Assembly (NCBI GenBank): GCA_031430875.1
Contig: JANPCI010000097.1
Location: forward strand, 1-18,720
Source of the DNA: Sva-07 sp031430875
Lineage (GTDB): Bacteria > Actinomycetota > Acidimicrobiia > Acidimicrobiales > Ilumatobacteraceae
Reading direction: 5' to 3'
Length of the DNA: 18,720 nt
Shown here: piece after piece, positions 1 through 7,384 of the stretch
Position numbering within the stretch: the stretch's first letter is position 1
How the letters are laid out: every line of letters begins with the position of its first letter
The notes under the pieces: model-generated
Told to the model about the DNA's origin: nothing
Seen by the model: the letters and a program-made list of their open reading frames with translations, nothing else
The model's database searches: none
Made by a program: the position numbers and the translations under genes

Positions 1-20
1 ATCTACCAGGGCTTTCGTAG

Positions 21-94
<74 letters not shown>

Positions 95-109
95 TCGAAG
101 TGAGGTAGC

Positions 110-139
110 ACTTTACGCCCGCAGGCGCCACTTTGACAA
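110..139 (-). promoter_or_regulatory. promoter of the initiator tRNA gene
   Basis: On the minus strand a -35 box TTGTCA (134-139) is followed after 18 bp by TAAAGT (110-115), which matches TATAAT at four of six positions. The predicted start would fall near position 103, about 9 nt before the mature tRNA 5' end at 94, a normal distance for a tRNA leader. The assignment is by eye from consensus similarity. Confidence 0.6.
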
Positions 140-180
140 CCGCCGGCAGCAGCTCCTCGGCGGGATCCCCGTTTCGACCG

Positions 181-1080
181 TTACGGCCGCTCACCAAGTT
201 CGAGGGACCCGCACTGCAGCCACGTCGCGGCGTCGGTGGGGAGTCCGTCAGCAACCAGCCGGTCGTATCGCTCGAGTTGTGCCGGCGTGAGGACGTCACG
301 CCATCGACCGTTGGTCCCCTTGAAGAAGAACGACTCGGCACCGCCATCGAACATCTGCTCGACACGGGTCCCGCGCGCCTCGTTGCGCATCTGCTCCAGC
401 CCGCACCGCTCGACGACCCGGGCCCAGTTCGCCTCGGGAACATCGATCTCGAGGAACTCCGCCAACCGGCGCATCTCGCCTTCGAGATCGCGCTTCAGGT
501 CGCTGTAGTGCACGAAACAGACGAAGGGTTCGTCGCGTAGCGGCCACCACGACGCGAAATGTTCGATCGACGAGCAGTCGGCGATCCATTGATCGAAGAG
601 TTCATCCATGTCGCCGTCCCACACCGGCGGCAGCGGTTCAATCCCCTCAGCTGCGCCCGTCGCATTGAGATACTCGATCAGCTCCGGGCGCATCTTGGCG
701 CGATGATTCGCCCACGACATCAACGCATCTCGTCCGTCGCGGTACACCGTGACGTACTTGCATTCCTCGAACAGCGGCACGCAATCGGCCGGACTGTGGG
801 TCTTGATGAAGCGACGATGGGTCTGTGCGGCAAGGGCGGCCAGCACGTCATCGACCGGTACGAAACGAGCGTCGATCCACGGACTCCGACTGCCACGCTC
901 ACCCGGTGCATCGCCAGCAGGCCACAGCAACGACGAAACGATGCCCTGCATCCAGGTCGTTCCCGACTTCGGGGGCGTGCTGATGAAGATGTCATCGGCA
1001 CGATGCTCGAACCCTCGCCATCGGCGGCTGTCCTCGATCGCATTCACGCGGTCGCGAGTCGGAGGTCGAGTGACGGGCAT
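181..1080 (-). CDS. PAPS-dependent sulfotransferase family protein
   Basis: The 299-residue product looks like a cytosolic-type sulfotransferase that moves a sulfuryl group from PAPS to a hydroxyl or amine acceptor. Seen in the sequence: the 5'-phosphosulfate loop TPPKSGTTW at residues 35-43; KTHSP at 93-97, whose His95 is in the position of the catalytic base (KTHLP in animal enzymes); YRDGRD at 113-118 with Ser122 for 3'-phosphate binding; and the C-terminal FFFKGTNGRWRD at 251-262, matching the RKGxxGDWK-type PAPS loop. Length fits the Sulfotransfer_1 family (about 280-300). No signal peptide is visible. The ATG at 1078-1080 lies 5 nt after a TACGGT hexamer (1086-1091, minus strand), compatible with a leaderless start. 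The acceptor substrate cannot be inferred, because no biosynthetic cluster surrounds it. The reading frame is intact and all the key loops are present. Confidence 0.9.
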   Translation of the reverse strand: MPVTRPPTRDRVNAIEDSRRWRGFEHRADDIFISTPPKSGTTWMQGIVSSLLWPAGDAPGERGSRSPWIDARFVPVDDVLAALAAQTHRRFIKTHSPADCVPLFEECKYVTVYRDGRDALMSWANHRAKMRPELIEYLNATGAAEGIEPLPPVWDGDMDELFDQWIADCSSIEHFASWWPLRDEPFVCFVHYSDLKRDLEGEMRRLAEFLEIDVPEANWARVVERCGLEQMRNEARGTRVEQMFDGGAESFFFKGTNGRWRDVLTPAQLERYDRLVADGLPTDAATWLQCGSLELGERP

Positions 1081-1125
1081 GATCCACCGTACCGGACCGC
1101 ACCAACTCCGTCCGCTGCGGTACGG

Positions 1126-1785
1126 CTACTCGACGGGGTGCTTCCAGCGGTTGAGGTAGGTGACGTCGGCGGCGGGGCGGCGGGGGGCCGGGGTGAAGGT
1201 GTCGCCGGTGTAGTAACCGACGGCGAGCAGGCAGACCTGGGTGACCGAGGGTGGGATCTCCAGCAGCTCGGCGACCGCTGCCTCGTGTTCGAGGTGGAAC
1301 GTCGTCCACGCCGAGCCGATACCGCGAGCACGGGCCGCGAGCTGGAAGCTCCACACACCGGGCAACACCGAGCCGTAGTACGCAGCTGCCGAACCCTGCG
1401 AGCCACCTTCGGGCCGGTCGAGGCGCATCGACAGCACGAGAGCCGGTACCTCGTGGAGGTGGTCGACGAGGAACGTCGCCGAGTCGATCACCTTGGTGCT
1501 GCGATCGTCCGCTCGTACCTCGGCGTTCATCTGGAGATACGGACGGCCGACGGCGCCGAAGTACTCGGCAATCTTCGCCTTCGTGTCGGGGTCGTCGATG
1601 ATCATCCAACGGTTGCGTTCGAGGTTGCCGCCCATCGGCGCGTGGTTGGCGAGATCGATGCACTCGAGCAGTTCCTCGTACGGGACGGGCCGGGTCAGGT
1701 CGAGTCGCTTACGGACCTGCTTGGTCGTGGTGAGGAGACGATCGGTCTCGGCGAGATCGAAACCGGTGGTTGGGTGCTGTGCCAT
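1126..1785 (-). CDS. nitroreductase family protein (FMN-dependent oxidoreductase)
   Basis: The 219-residue product resembles the nitroreductase fold: an N-terminal basic FMN-phosphate contact region (KQVRKRLD near residue 22), an Asn/Gly-rich segment APMGGNLERNRW at about 49-60 that corresponds to the usual APSxxNxQPW flavin motif, and a C-terminal GIGSAWTT segment near residue 159 corresponding to the GLGxxW region. These enzymes are homodimers that bind FMN and use NAD(P)H; some act as dehydrogenases in secondary metabolism, so the substrate is open. The frame is open to 1860, but I choose the ATG at 1783-1785 because the upstream residues are basic and unlike the family. Exactly 6 nt before this ATG is an extended -10-like TGCCATTGT (hexamer 1792-1797). 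It is divergent from the EamA transporter, with 47 bp between starts. Confidence 0.85.
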   Translation of the reverse strand: MAQHPTTGFDLAETDRLLTTTKQVRKRLDLTRPVPYEELLECIDLANHAPMGGNLERNRWMIIDDPDTKAKIAEYFGAVGRPYLQMNAEVRADDRSTKVIDSATFLVDHLHEVPALVLSMRLDRPEGGSQGSAAAYYGSVLPGVWSFQLAARARGIGSAWTTFHLEHEAAVAELLEIPPSVTQVCLLAVGYYTGDTFTPAPRRPAADVTYLNRWKHPVE

Positions 1786-1791
1786 TGACCC

Positions 1792-1797
1792 ACAATG
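1792..1797 (-). promoter_or_regulatory. -10-like hexamer of the nitroreductase gene
   Basis: On the minus strand CATTGT is preceded by TG and one base (extended -10 form) and ends 6 nt before the ATG at 1785. No Shine-Dalgarno lies at normal spacing; the only GGAG is about 17 nt upstream. A transcript from this box would begin at or next to the start codon. Confidence 0.4.
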
Positions 1798-1820
1798 GCA
1801 CCATCTCCTGAGCTCCCCGC

Positions 1821-1826
1821 TACGTT
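1821..1826 (+). promoter_or_regulatory. -10-like hexamer, leaderless start of the EamA gene
   Basis: TACGTT is followed by 6 nt and then the GTG start at 1833. The same hexamer with the same 6-nt spacing precedes the GTG at 2794. There is no Shine-Dalgarno between hexamer and start and no clear -35 box. Confidence 0.5.
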
Positions 1827-1832
1827 GCGCGC

Positions 1833-2741
1833 GTGACCACCTCGTCGACCGACGCTGCAACGGCGGCCGCCGAGGCGAAAGATCTCTCGCGCGGTCTCAT
1901 CGGCGCCGGCATCGCCGTGTGCGCATGGTCGACGGGCACCATCCTCGCCAAGTACATCGACATGGGCAGCCTCGCGATCGGCTTCTACCGATTCGCGTTC
2001 TTCGCGCTCATGATCATCGTCTGGATGTATGCGCGGGGCACGCCGTTCCGGCTCCGGATCATCCGCGACTCGATGTGGGGCGGCATTGCGCTCGGCGCCG
2101 ACATCGCATTGTTCTTCTCCGCCGTGAAGCTCACGAGCGTGATCAACGCCACGATCATCGGATCGATGCAGCCGATCGTTGTCGGCGTGATCGCCGCCAA
2201 GTTCTTCGGCGAGAGGATCGGGTTGCGCAATGTGCTGTGGTCATTCGTGGCGTTGGCGGGCACCGTGGTCGTCGTCGTATCGTCGGCCGGTGATGCCACC
2301 AACGACTGGCGAGGTGATCTCCTCGCCCTCGCCGCGATGCTGTCGTGGAGCGCCTACTTCATCACCTCGAAGAACTCGAAGAAGACGATGACGCCAACCG
2401 AGTTCACGGCGGGGACCGCGCTGTGGACGGTCGCGATCTGCGCACCACTCGGGCTCGTGTTCGGCCAGGACATGTCGTGGCCATCGCTGTCGAACTGGGG
2501 CCTCCTCATCGCCATGGCAATCACCTCCGGCCTCATCGGCCACGCCATGATGAACTGGTCGCTGGTGCGCATTCCGCTGTGGGTCGGCTCCACCTTCACG
2601 CTGCTGATCCCCGTGTTCTCGGCGATCATGGCGTGGGCGTTTCTCGACGAAGCGGTGTCGCCGGTCCAGACCGCAGCGATGGCGGTGGTCATCGCTGCGC
2701 TCGCCATCATCGTGCACAGCCAGTCTGCGCCCGCCACCTGA
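1833..2741 (+). CDS. EamA/DMT-family membrane transporter
   Basis: The 302-residue product is a drug/metabolite-transporter superfamily protein in the cytoplasmic membrane. After a roughly 18-residue polar N-terminus there are about ten hydrophobic helices arranged as two similar halves of five, the usual EamA duplication. The first half runs from LIGAGIAVCAWSTGTILAK to the GTVVVVVSS helix near residue 150; the second begins with GDLLALAAMLSWSAYFITSK. Both halves carry the A-W-S type motif in their first helix and a final helix preceded by an acidic GER / LDE turn (FFGERIG, FLDEAVSP), typical of the family. Members export or import metabolites such as amino acids; the substrate cannot be told from sequence. 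The GTG start is supported by the TACGTT box 6 nt upstream. The stop codon lies within the first arm of an 8-bp inverted repeat. Confidence 0.93.
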   Translation: MTTSSTDAATAAAEAKDLSRGLIGAGIAVCAWSTGTILAKYIDMGSLAIGFYRFAFFALMIIVWMYARGTPFRLRIIRDSMWGGIALGADIALFFSAVKLTSVINATIIGSMQPIVVGVIAAKFFGERIGLRNVLWSFVALAGTVVVVVSSAGDATNDWRGDLLALAAMLSWSAYFITSKNSKKTMTPTEFTAGTALWTVAICAPLGLVFGQDMSWPSLSNWGLLIAMAITSGLIGHAMMNWSLVRIPLWVGSTFTLLIPVFSAIMAWAFLDEAVSPVQTAAMAVVIAALAIIVHSQSAPAT

Positions 2742-2772
2742 GACGCCGACCCCAAGCTGACCACGCGTCTCA
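2739..2772 (+). terminator. stem-loop at the end of the EamA gene
   Basis: TGAGACGC (2739-2746) and GCGTCTCA (2765-2772) are perfect 8-bp inverted arms around an 18-nt loop. The first arm begins with the TGA stop of the transporter. No T tract follows (ATTGCCC), so this is at best a weak or factor-assisted terminator; it lies just before the next promoter hexamer at 2782. Confidence 0.35.
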
Positions 2773-2781
2773 TTGCCCGGA

Positions 2782-2787
2782 TACGTT
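2782..2787 (+). promoter_or_regulatory. -10-like hexamer, leaderless start of the YgjV/GNAT-like gene
   Basis: TACGTT ends 6 nt before the GTG at 2794, the same hexamer and spacing as at 1821-1833. This decides the start: the longer frame from the TTG at 2773 would place the promoter inside the coding sequence. Confidence 0.5.
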
Positions 2788-2793
2788 GCGGGG

Positions 2794-3429
2794 GTGTTCG
2801 AACTCTCACCGGAAGCACTCGTCGGCTACCTCGCATCCGCCCTCGTCGTCATCTCGTTGACGATGACCTCGGTGGTGCGATTGCGACTCCTCTCGCTACT
2901 CGGATCCATCACGTTTCTCGTGTACGGCGCGCTGATCGAGTCGGCGCCGATCATCATGACCAACTCGGCGATCATCGTCATCAACGTGTGGTTCCTGCGC
3001 AAGGAGTTCGCCTCCGGTACCACCGGGGGCGTCGACCTTGGTGCGTCGCACATCCGACCCGACTCGCCGTTCCTCCAGGACTTCGTTGCGTTTCATCTGA
3101 CCGACATCCATCGGTTCCAGCCCGACTTCGAACTGTCGACCGGCGACGACGTCGCCGCCTGGCTCCTCAACCGTGACGGACTGCCCGCCGGCCTGCTCAT
3201 CGGCCGGCGCGACGACACGACCCTGACGATCGACCTCGACTACGTGCTCGGGCCATGGCGCGACTCGCGTCTCGGCAACTGGCTGTTCGGTCGTGGCGCC
3301 GACGTGTTCCGCCGCGATGGCATCACCACGGTGCGCAGCTACGGCTCAACCGACTACCACCGCAAGTACCTCGAGCGGATGGGCTTTCACCCGGTGCCAG
3401 GCAGCGACGTGCTCGACCTCACCCTCTGA
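2794..3429 (+). CDS. membrane-anchored GNAT-like protein with YgjV-like N-terminus
   Basis: The 211-residue product has two parts. Residues 8-68 form three hydrophobic segments (about 8-24, 32-49, 54-68) ending in INVWFLRKEF, which resembles the small inner-membrane YgjV (Imp-YgjV) family. Residues about 85-211 are soluble and resemble a GNAT acyltransferase: a beta-rich DDTTLTIDLDYVLGPW, then RDSRLGNWLF at 156-165 in the position of the acetyl-CoA pyrophosphate loop, and a terminal DYHRKYLERMGFHPVPGS at 187-204, typical of the last GNAT helix-strand (YxxxGF). The pyrophosphate loop lacks a clean R/QxxGxG/A, so catalytic activity is uncertain. The GNAT part would face the cytoplasm if the N-terminus is outside. 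Start chosen at GTG 2794 because of the TACGTT box 6 nt upstream. Substrate unknown. Confidence 0.72.
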   Translation: MFELSPEALVGYLASALVVISLTMTSVVRLRLLSLLGSITFLVYGALIESAPIIMTNSAIIVINVWFLRKEFASGTTGGVDLGASHIRPDSPFLQDFVAFHLTDIHRFQPDFELSTGDDVAAWLLNRDGLPAGLLIGRRDDTTLTIDLDYVLGPWRDSRLGNWLFGRGADVFRRDGITTVRSYGSTDYHRKYLERMGFHPVPGSDVLDLTL

Positions 3430-3441
3430 CACCCCACTCCC

Positions 3442-3491
3442 GTTTGCGTGCCACTTCCATTGGAACGGTCCAACCAAACTGTCACGCAAAC
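3442..3491. repeat. spaced inverted repeat upstream of the coiled-coil gene
   Basis: GTTTGCGTG (3442-3450) and CACGCAAAC (3483-3491) are perfect 9-bp inverted arms 32 bp apart; two more matching bases follow a mismatch. Between them lies a small palindrome, TTCCATTGGAA (about 3455-3465), that overlaps an alternative hairpin TTGGA/TCCAA. No T tract follows. It could be a terminator for the upstream gene or a paired regulator site for the promoter at 3518. Confidence 0.4.
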
Positions 3492-3517
3492 AGCCTGGGG
3501 GGAGGGCGGGGGTCGGG

Positions 3518-3523
3518 TACGTT
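3518..3523 (+). promoter_or_regulatory. -10-like hexamer of the coiled-coil gene
   Basis: TACGTT occurs here a third time, but the start codon is 28 nt further on at 3552 and is preceded by a GAGGA Shine-Dalgarno (3544-3548). This gene would therefore have a short leader instead of a leaderless transcript. Confidence 0.4.
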
Positions 3524-3551
3524 GCAGTGACTCCGAGACGAACGAGGATTG

Positions 3552-4409
3552 ATGGGACTCTTCAGCAGGAAACCCAAGAACGAGACGCCCGAGCCGGCTG
3601 GCGTGGCGCCAGCCGTCGACCTCCAGGCCGAACTCGAGGCCGTCAACGAGCGCCTCAAGGCGAGCGAACAGGCCAGGGCCGACCTCGAAGCACGACTCGG
3701 TCTGCTCGACAAGTTCAACGCCACACTCAACGGTCGCATCAGCACCATCGACGGCGCCACTTCGCTCCTCGACGCACGCCTGGATGCGCTCGACCAGGGC
3801 GTTGCGCTGGTGGGCGACCAACTCACCGCCGTTTCGTCAACGAGTGCCCGCCTCGACCAGCGACTCATCGCCTTCGATGATCTCGATCAACGTCTCCGTG
3901 AACTGACCGACCGGTTGAACACGCCAATCTCGGCACCACCACCGTCTCCATCGGCCCCGCCGCCTCCTCCGCCACCGTCCACAAGCATCGCATCGCCTCC
4001 TCCCCCGCCACCGACGGCTGTCAGGTTCGACGACGAACGCCTCGACGACCTGGCGCTACAACTCGACGCGCTCGCCGCGGCAGTCGCCGCTCATACCGAG
4101 AGGATGTCATCGGTCGACGGCCGGGTCACGAGTGTGTCGACGGAACTGGCGAATCAGTTGACCGAGCTGAGCCGCGACATCGACGACCTGAACCGACGCG
4201 GCGCCGAACAAGCCGACGGCGAGAGTCACCCCGGAAACGTTGACACTGCCGAGATCGAGGCCCGTCTCACCGAACGCCTCGACGCGGCGATCGACGACGT
4301 GCTCGACACCACCGAAAAGCTTGCCGCCGAGCAGGCCCGCTACGAGATCCAGTTCCGCGCCGACCTGGCCGAACTCGCGGAGCGCCTCCGGCGTCCCAAC
4401 GCCTCCTGA
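3552..4409 (+). CDS. coiled-coil protein with proline-rich hinge, function unknown
   Basis: I do not recognise a named family. The 285-residue product starts with a basic tip (MGLFSRKPK), then residues about 24-123 are predicted coiled coil with heptad-like leucines and many Glu/Arg/Asp. Residues 124-155 form a proline-rich hinge with several runs of five to seven prolines, and 158-283 are a second coiled coil. There is no membrane segment or signal peptide and no cysteine. The layout (short basic tip, helix, polyproline hinge, helix) suggests a scaffold or cytoskeleton-type protein. The ATG at 3552 is chosen over the TTG at 3549 because GAGGA ends 3 nt before it. It is convergent with the UPF0182 gene. 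Confidence 0.75.
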   Translation: MGLFSRKPKNETPEPAGVAPAVDLQAELEAVNERLKASEQARADLEARLGLLDKFNATLNGRISTIDGATSLLDARLDALDQGVALVGDQLTAVSSTSARLDQRLIAFDDLDQRLRELTDRLNTPISAPPPSPSAPPPPPPPSTSIASPPPPPPTAVRFDDERLDDLALQLDALAAAVAAHTERMSSVDGRVTSVSTELANQLTELSRDIDDLNRRGAEQADGESHPGNVDTAEIEARLTERLDAAIDDVLDTTEKLAAEQARYEIQFRADLAELAERLRRPNAS

Positions 4410-4414
4410 GGCCG

Positions 4415-4448
4415 AAACGTCACGTTTGACCCGGCACCGTGTGACGGT
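4415..4448. terminator. possible bidirectional terminator between convergent genes
   Basis: The 38-bp gap between two convergent genes holds a perfect palindrome AAACGT-C-ACGTTT (4415-4427) and a hairpin ACCGT-gtg-ACGGT (4436-4448) whose last base touches the UPF0182 stop codon. Neither is followed by a strong T tract. The position is suggestive, the structure modest. Confidence 0.35.
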
Positions 4449-7372
4449 CAGGGTTGGCCGAGGATGGTGACGGCGTCTTCGATCAGGTTGCGGGCTTCGG
4501 TGATCTTTTCCTGATATAGCCCGAGGTCGCCGGCGGCGAGCGCCTCGTCGGCCTCGACGAACAGCGCATCGGCCTGAGCCAAGAGTTCGGCGGGATCGTT
4601 CGTCGACCCGGAACCCGGATCGGTCGTCCCCGGATCGGTCGGCGACGGGTCCGGATCGGTGCCGTTCGGTTCGGTCGGACTTGTGATCTCCTCGCCGAGA
4701 TCACCACGGAATCCGGGGAACAGCCTCGCCAGCGCCTCACCCAACGTGGGCTCCAACACCGAACGATCGTTGTAGGTCACGATCACCGCTCGGTACTCCG
4801 TCACCACCCCGGCATCGGCGGCATTCTGGGGCACGGTGACGTAGTAGGGCCGAACGTACATGAGCCCACCAGCGACCGGAACCACCTGCTGGTCACCGAA
4901 GGCGACCTGTGTGCCGCCCTCGCCGAGGTTGTCGACCGAAATGCGTCGCGAGATGTCTTCGGTCGATTCGGCATTGCCGGCAACCCGCAACGGGCCATCG
5001 GGCAGCTTGCCGTTGGCATCTCCGACCACATACGTGGTCAGCCGTCCGTAGCTTCCCGGATCACTCGAGGCGGTCATGTACGCCTGCAGTTCGGTGCGCT
5101 CATCGTTGGTCGAGAACGGCACGAACGGCCGGAACATCACGAAGTTCTCCTCCAACGGATCACCCGCAGGAGCGGTGTTGAACATCGTGTAGTACGGCGA
5201 GAACCGATTGGCGCTCGACTCGGTCGCGAACGTGCTCTCCGCAGCCGTGGTCGCTGCGTCGGCAACCACAGCGCCCGCGGCAACAACCGCCTGCGACGGC
5301 TGCGTCGAAGGTGCCTGCGCCACCGACCAGGCATTGCCGTCGCGTTGGAAGAACAGCTCCGCATCGATGCGGTACTTCGAATAGATGTCGGTCTGGATGC
5401 GGAACAGATCTTCGGGATAGCGCAGGTGCTGCTGAAGTTCCTCGGGCATCTCACTCAACGGGGTGAAGAGATCAGGAAACGCGCCGCGCCACGCCCGCAG
5501 GATCGGATCCTGCTCATCGACGACGTAGAAGGTGGCCTCACCGCTGTAGGCGTCGACCACCGCCTTGACGCTGTTGCGGACATAGTTGTCGTTGTCGGCC
5601 AGGCCCGACTCTGGCGACCGCTGCACGCTGCCGATGCGCTGGCCGTACGGGTAACGACTCGATGTTGTGTACGCGTCGGTGACCCACACGGCGCGCCCGT
5701 CGATCGCCACCGGATACGGATCGGCGTCATACGACAGGAACGGCGCCAGCTTGCTGAGCCGATCGTTGACGCCGCGTACCCACAGCATCTGCGAATCGGG
5801 GTTGATCGCACCTGAGCCGAGCACATTGTAGTCGAGGAACGCCAGCGCGAAGGCGGCGCGACGTGTGAACGAATTCATCTCCACGCCATTGGTGCCCTCG
5901 TACGAATGGGGCTCGTCGCATTCGCGCTCCGACGAGTCGCTGTTGGCAATCCCATATCCGGAGAGGGTCGGGCTGAAGTACAGCTCGGGCCGCTCGAGCT
6001 CGACCGTGCGGTAGTCGGGGCGCTGGTTCGCAAGGACCCGACCCGCCGGCGCCAGCACCAGACCGCAGCCACGAGTGTTGATCAGGTGGAGACCCTGCCA
6101 GCTCTTGTTGGTGACCCCGCCAAGGGCAAGCTCTCGGGCGGCGATGAGCACCTCTTGCGGATCGTCGCCGTCGAGGGGGTACCGATCGATGTCGAGGTCA
6201 TCGATCGTCAGACCGGCCACTTCAGCACGGTCGATGACGAAACGGGTCTTCATCTGCGCCGGGTTCAGGAGCCGCACGTTCTCGAGCGGCGCAAGATTCT
6301 CTTCGAGCTGGTCGGTCGAGATCGGAGTGAAGTCCACCGAGCGGACATCGACCTCCGTCAGGCCCAGCGCCTGGCGCGTCGCGGTGACGTTGCGATCGAT
6401 GTACGGCGCTTCGCGGACTTCCTGGTTCGGGTTGACGACCAACGCCTGCACGAACGCCGGGTAGATGAGGCCACCGATGATCGCCACGATGAGCCACAAC
6501 GCCGAGGCGATCAACGGAAGTCGGAACGACCCGCTGCGCACGACCGAGAGATACAACCCGGCTGTCAGCAGCGCGATCAGGATCAACAGCATGATCGCCG
6601 GGAGTTGCGCGTTGACCACCGAGTAGGTGGCCCCCTGCACGATGCCACGCTCGGTGTTGGTGATGGCATAACGGTCGAGCCAGTAGTCGCCCGCCTTGAC
6701 CACGGCGAGCACTGCGAGCAGCACGGCGAGGTGGGCTTTGGTCGCCTGGCGCACCACCGGCACCGGCGACACGAAAACGACGCCGCCGTTGAGAATGTGC
6801 GCAGCTGCCGTGAGCAACAGCACCACGATCAGCGATGCGTACAACCAGTTGAGAGCGAAGGCCAAGAAGGGCAACTGGAAGATGTAAAAGCCGACGTCGG
6901 CACCGAACTGGGCGTCGGCGATGCCGAACTCGCGAGCGTTACGGAACAGCAGCCAGTCCTGCCACAACGCCACGGCAGGAAGCGCCAGCAAGAGCGCGAA
7001 GACGAAGGCGATGCCGTACCGCACGAGGCGCAGGCGGTGGCCGAACACGTCGTGGAACCGCTCGACGTACGGATGCACGTTGGCCGGGAACGACACGGGC
7101 GCCACCCGGTCGGCAATCCACAGGTTCAGGCCGGCAATGACGGCGAAGACGCCGAAGAACACGGCGAACAGGGTGACCTTGGCCTGCAGCACGCCCCAGA
7201 AGACGTCCTCGCGACCGAGCGACTCGTGCCAGAGATAGTCGACGTAGAACCGGGCGATCGCCCGCCCGAACACGAGAACGAACAACAACAACACCCCGAA
7301 GGCGATGATGACACCGCGCCCGGTGATACGGCGTCGACGCCGATCGACTGAAACATCAGAACTGCGCCGCAT
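4448..7372 (-). CDS. UPF0182 family multi-pass membrane protein
   Basis: The 974-residue product matches the UPF0182 (COG1615) family of actinobacteria and cyanobacteria in length and layout. Seven hydrophobic helices lie in the first third (about residues 18-42, 62-86, 119-137, 162-190, 213-229, 256-277, 286-313), each pair separated by short polar loops; this is followed by a roughly 570-residue soluble region expected outside the membrane, and a C-terminal Pro/Thr/Asp/Gly-rich linker (about 890-925) leading to a final helical hairpin rich in Ala/Glu. The biochemical role of the family is not established. It starts 12 nt after the stop of the DivIVA/MuF-like gene, so co-transcription is likely. 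A TAGGGT hexamer containing that TAG stop lies 9 nt before its ATG and might allow separate expression. Confidence 0.93.
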   Translation of the reverse strand: MRRSSDVSVDRRRRRITGRGVIIAFGVLLLFVLVFGRAIARFYVDYLWHESLGREDVFWGVLQAKVTLFAVFFGVFAVIAGLNLWIADRVAPVSFPANVHPYVERFHDVFGHRLRLVRYGIAFVFALLLALPAVALWQDWLLFRNAREFGIADAQFGADVGFYIFQLPFLAFALNWLYASLIVVLLLTAAAHILNGGVVFVSPVPVVRQATKAHLAVLLAVLAVVKAGDYWLDRYAITNTERGIVQGATYSVVNAQLPAIMLLILIALLTAGLYLSVVRSGSFRLPLIASALWLIVAIIGGLIYPAFVQALVVNPNQEVREAPYIDRNVTATRQALGLTEVDVRSVDFTPISTDQLEENLAPLENVRLLNPAQMKTRFVIDRAEVAGLTIDDLDIDRYPLDGDDPQEVLIAARELALGGVTNKSWQGLHLINTRGCGLVLAPAGRVLANQRPDYRTVELERPELYFSPTLSGYGIANSDSSERECDEPHSYEGTNGVEMNSFTRRAAFALAFLDYNVLGSGAINPDSQMLWVRGVNDRLSKLAPFLSYDADPYPVAIDGRAVWVTDAYTTSSRYPYGQRIGSVQRSPESGLADNDNYVRNSVKAVVDAYSGEATFYVVDEQDPILRAWRGAFPDLFTPLSEMPEELQQHLRYPEDLFRIQTDIYSKYRIDAELFFQRDGNAWSVAQAPSTQPSQAVVAAGAVVADAATTAAESTFATESSANRFSPYYTMFNTAPAGDPLEENFVMFRPFVPFSTNDERTELQAYMTASSDPGSYGRLTTYVVGDANGKLPDGPLRVAGNAESTEDISRRISVDNLGEGGTQVAFGDQQVVPVAGGLMYVRPYYVTVPQNAADAGVVTEYRAVIVTYNDRSVLEPTLGEALARLFPGFRGDLGEEITSPTEPNGTDPDPSPTDPGTTDPGSGSTNDPAELLAQADALFVEADEALAAGDLGLYQEKITEARNLIEDAVTILGQP

Positions 7373-7384
7373 TGGCGCTTGACC

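Noticed and set aside
559..1788. 409-codon open frame on the plus strand
   Set aside because: Antisense to the sulfotransferase and nitroreductase genes, whose motifs are clear; no domain in this frame.
5906..7351. 481-codon open frame on the plus strand
   Set aside because: It lies wholly antisense to the UPF0182 gene, is full of His/Arg/Gln/Asp and has no recognisable domain; it is a typical shadow frame in high-GC DNA.
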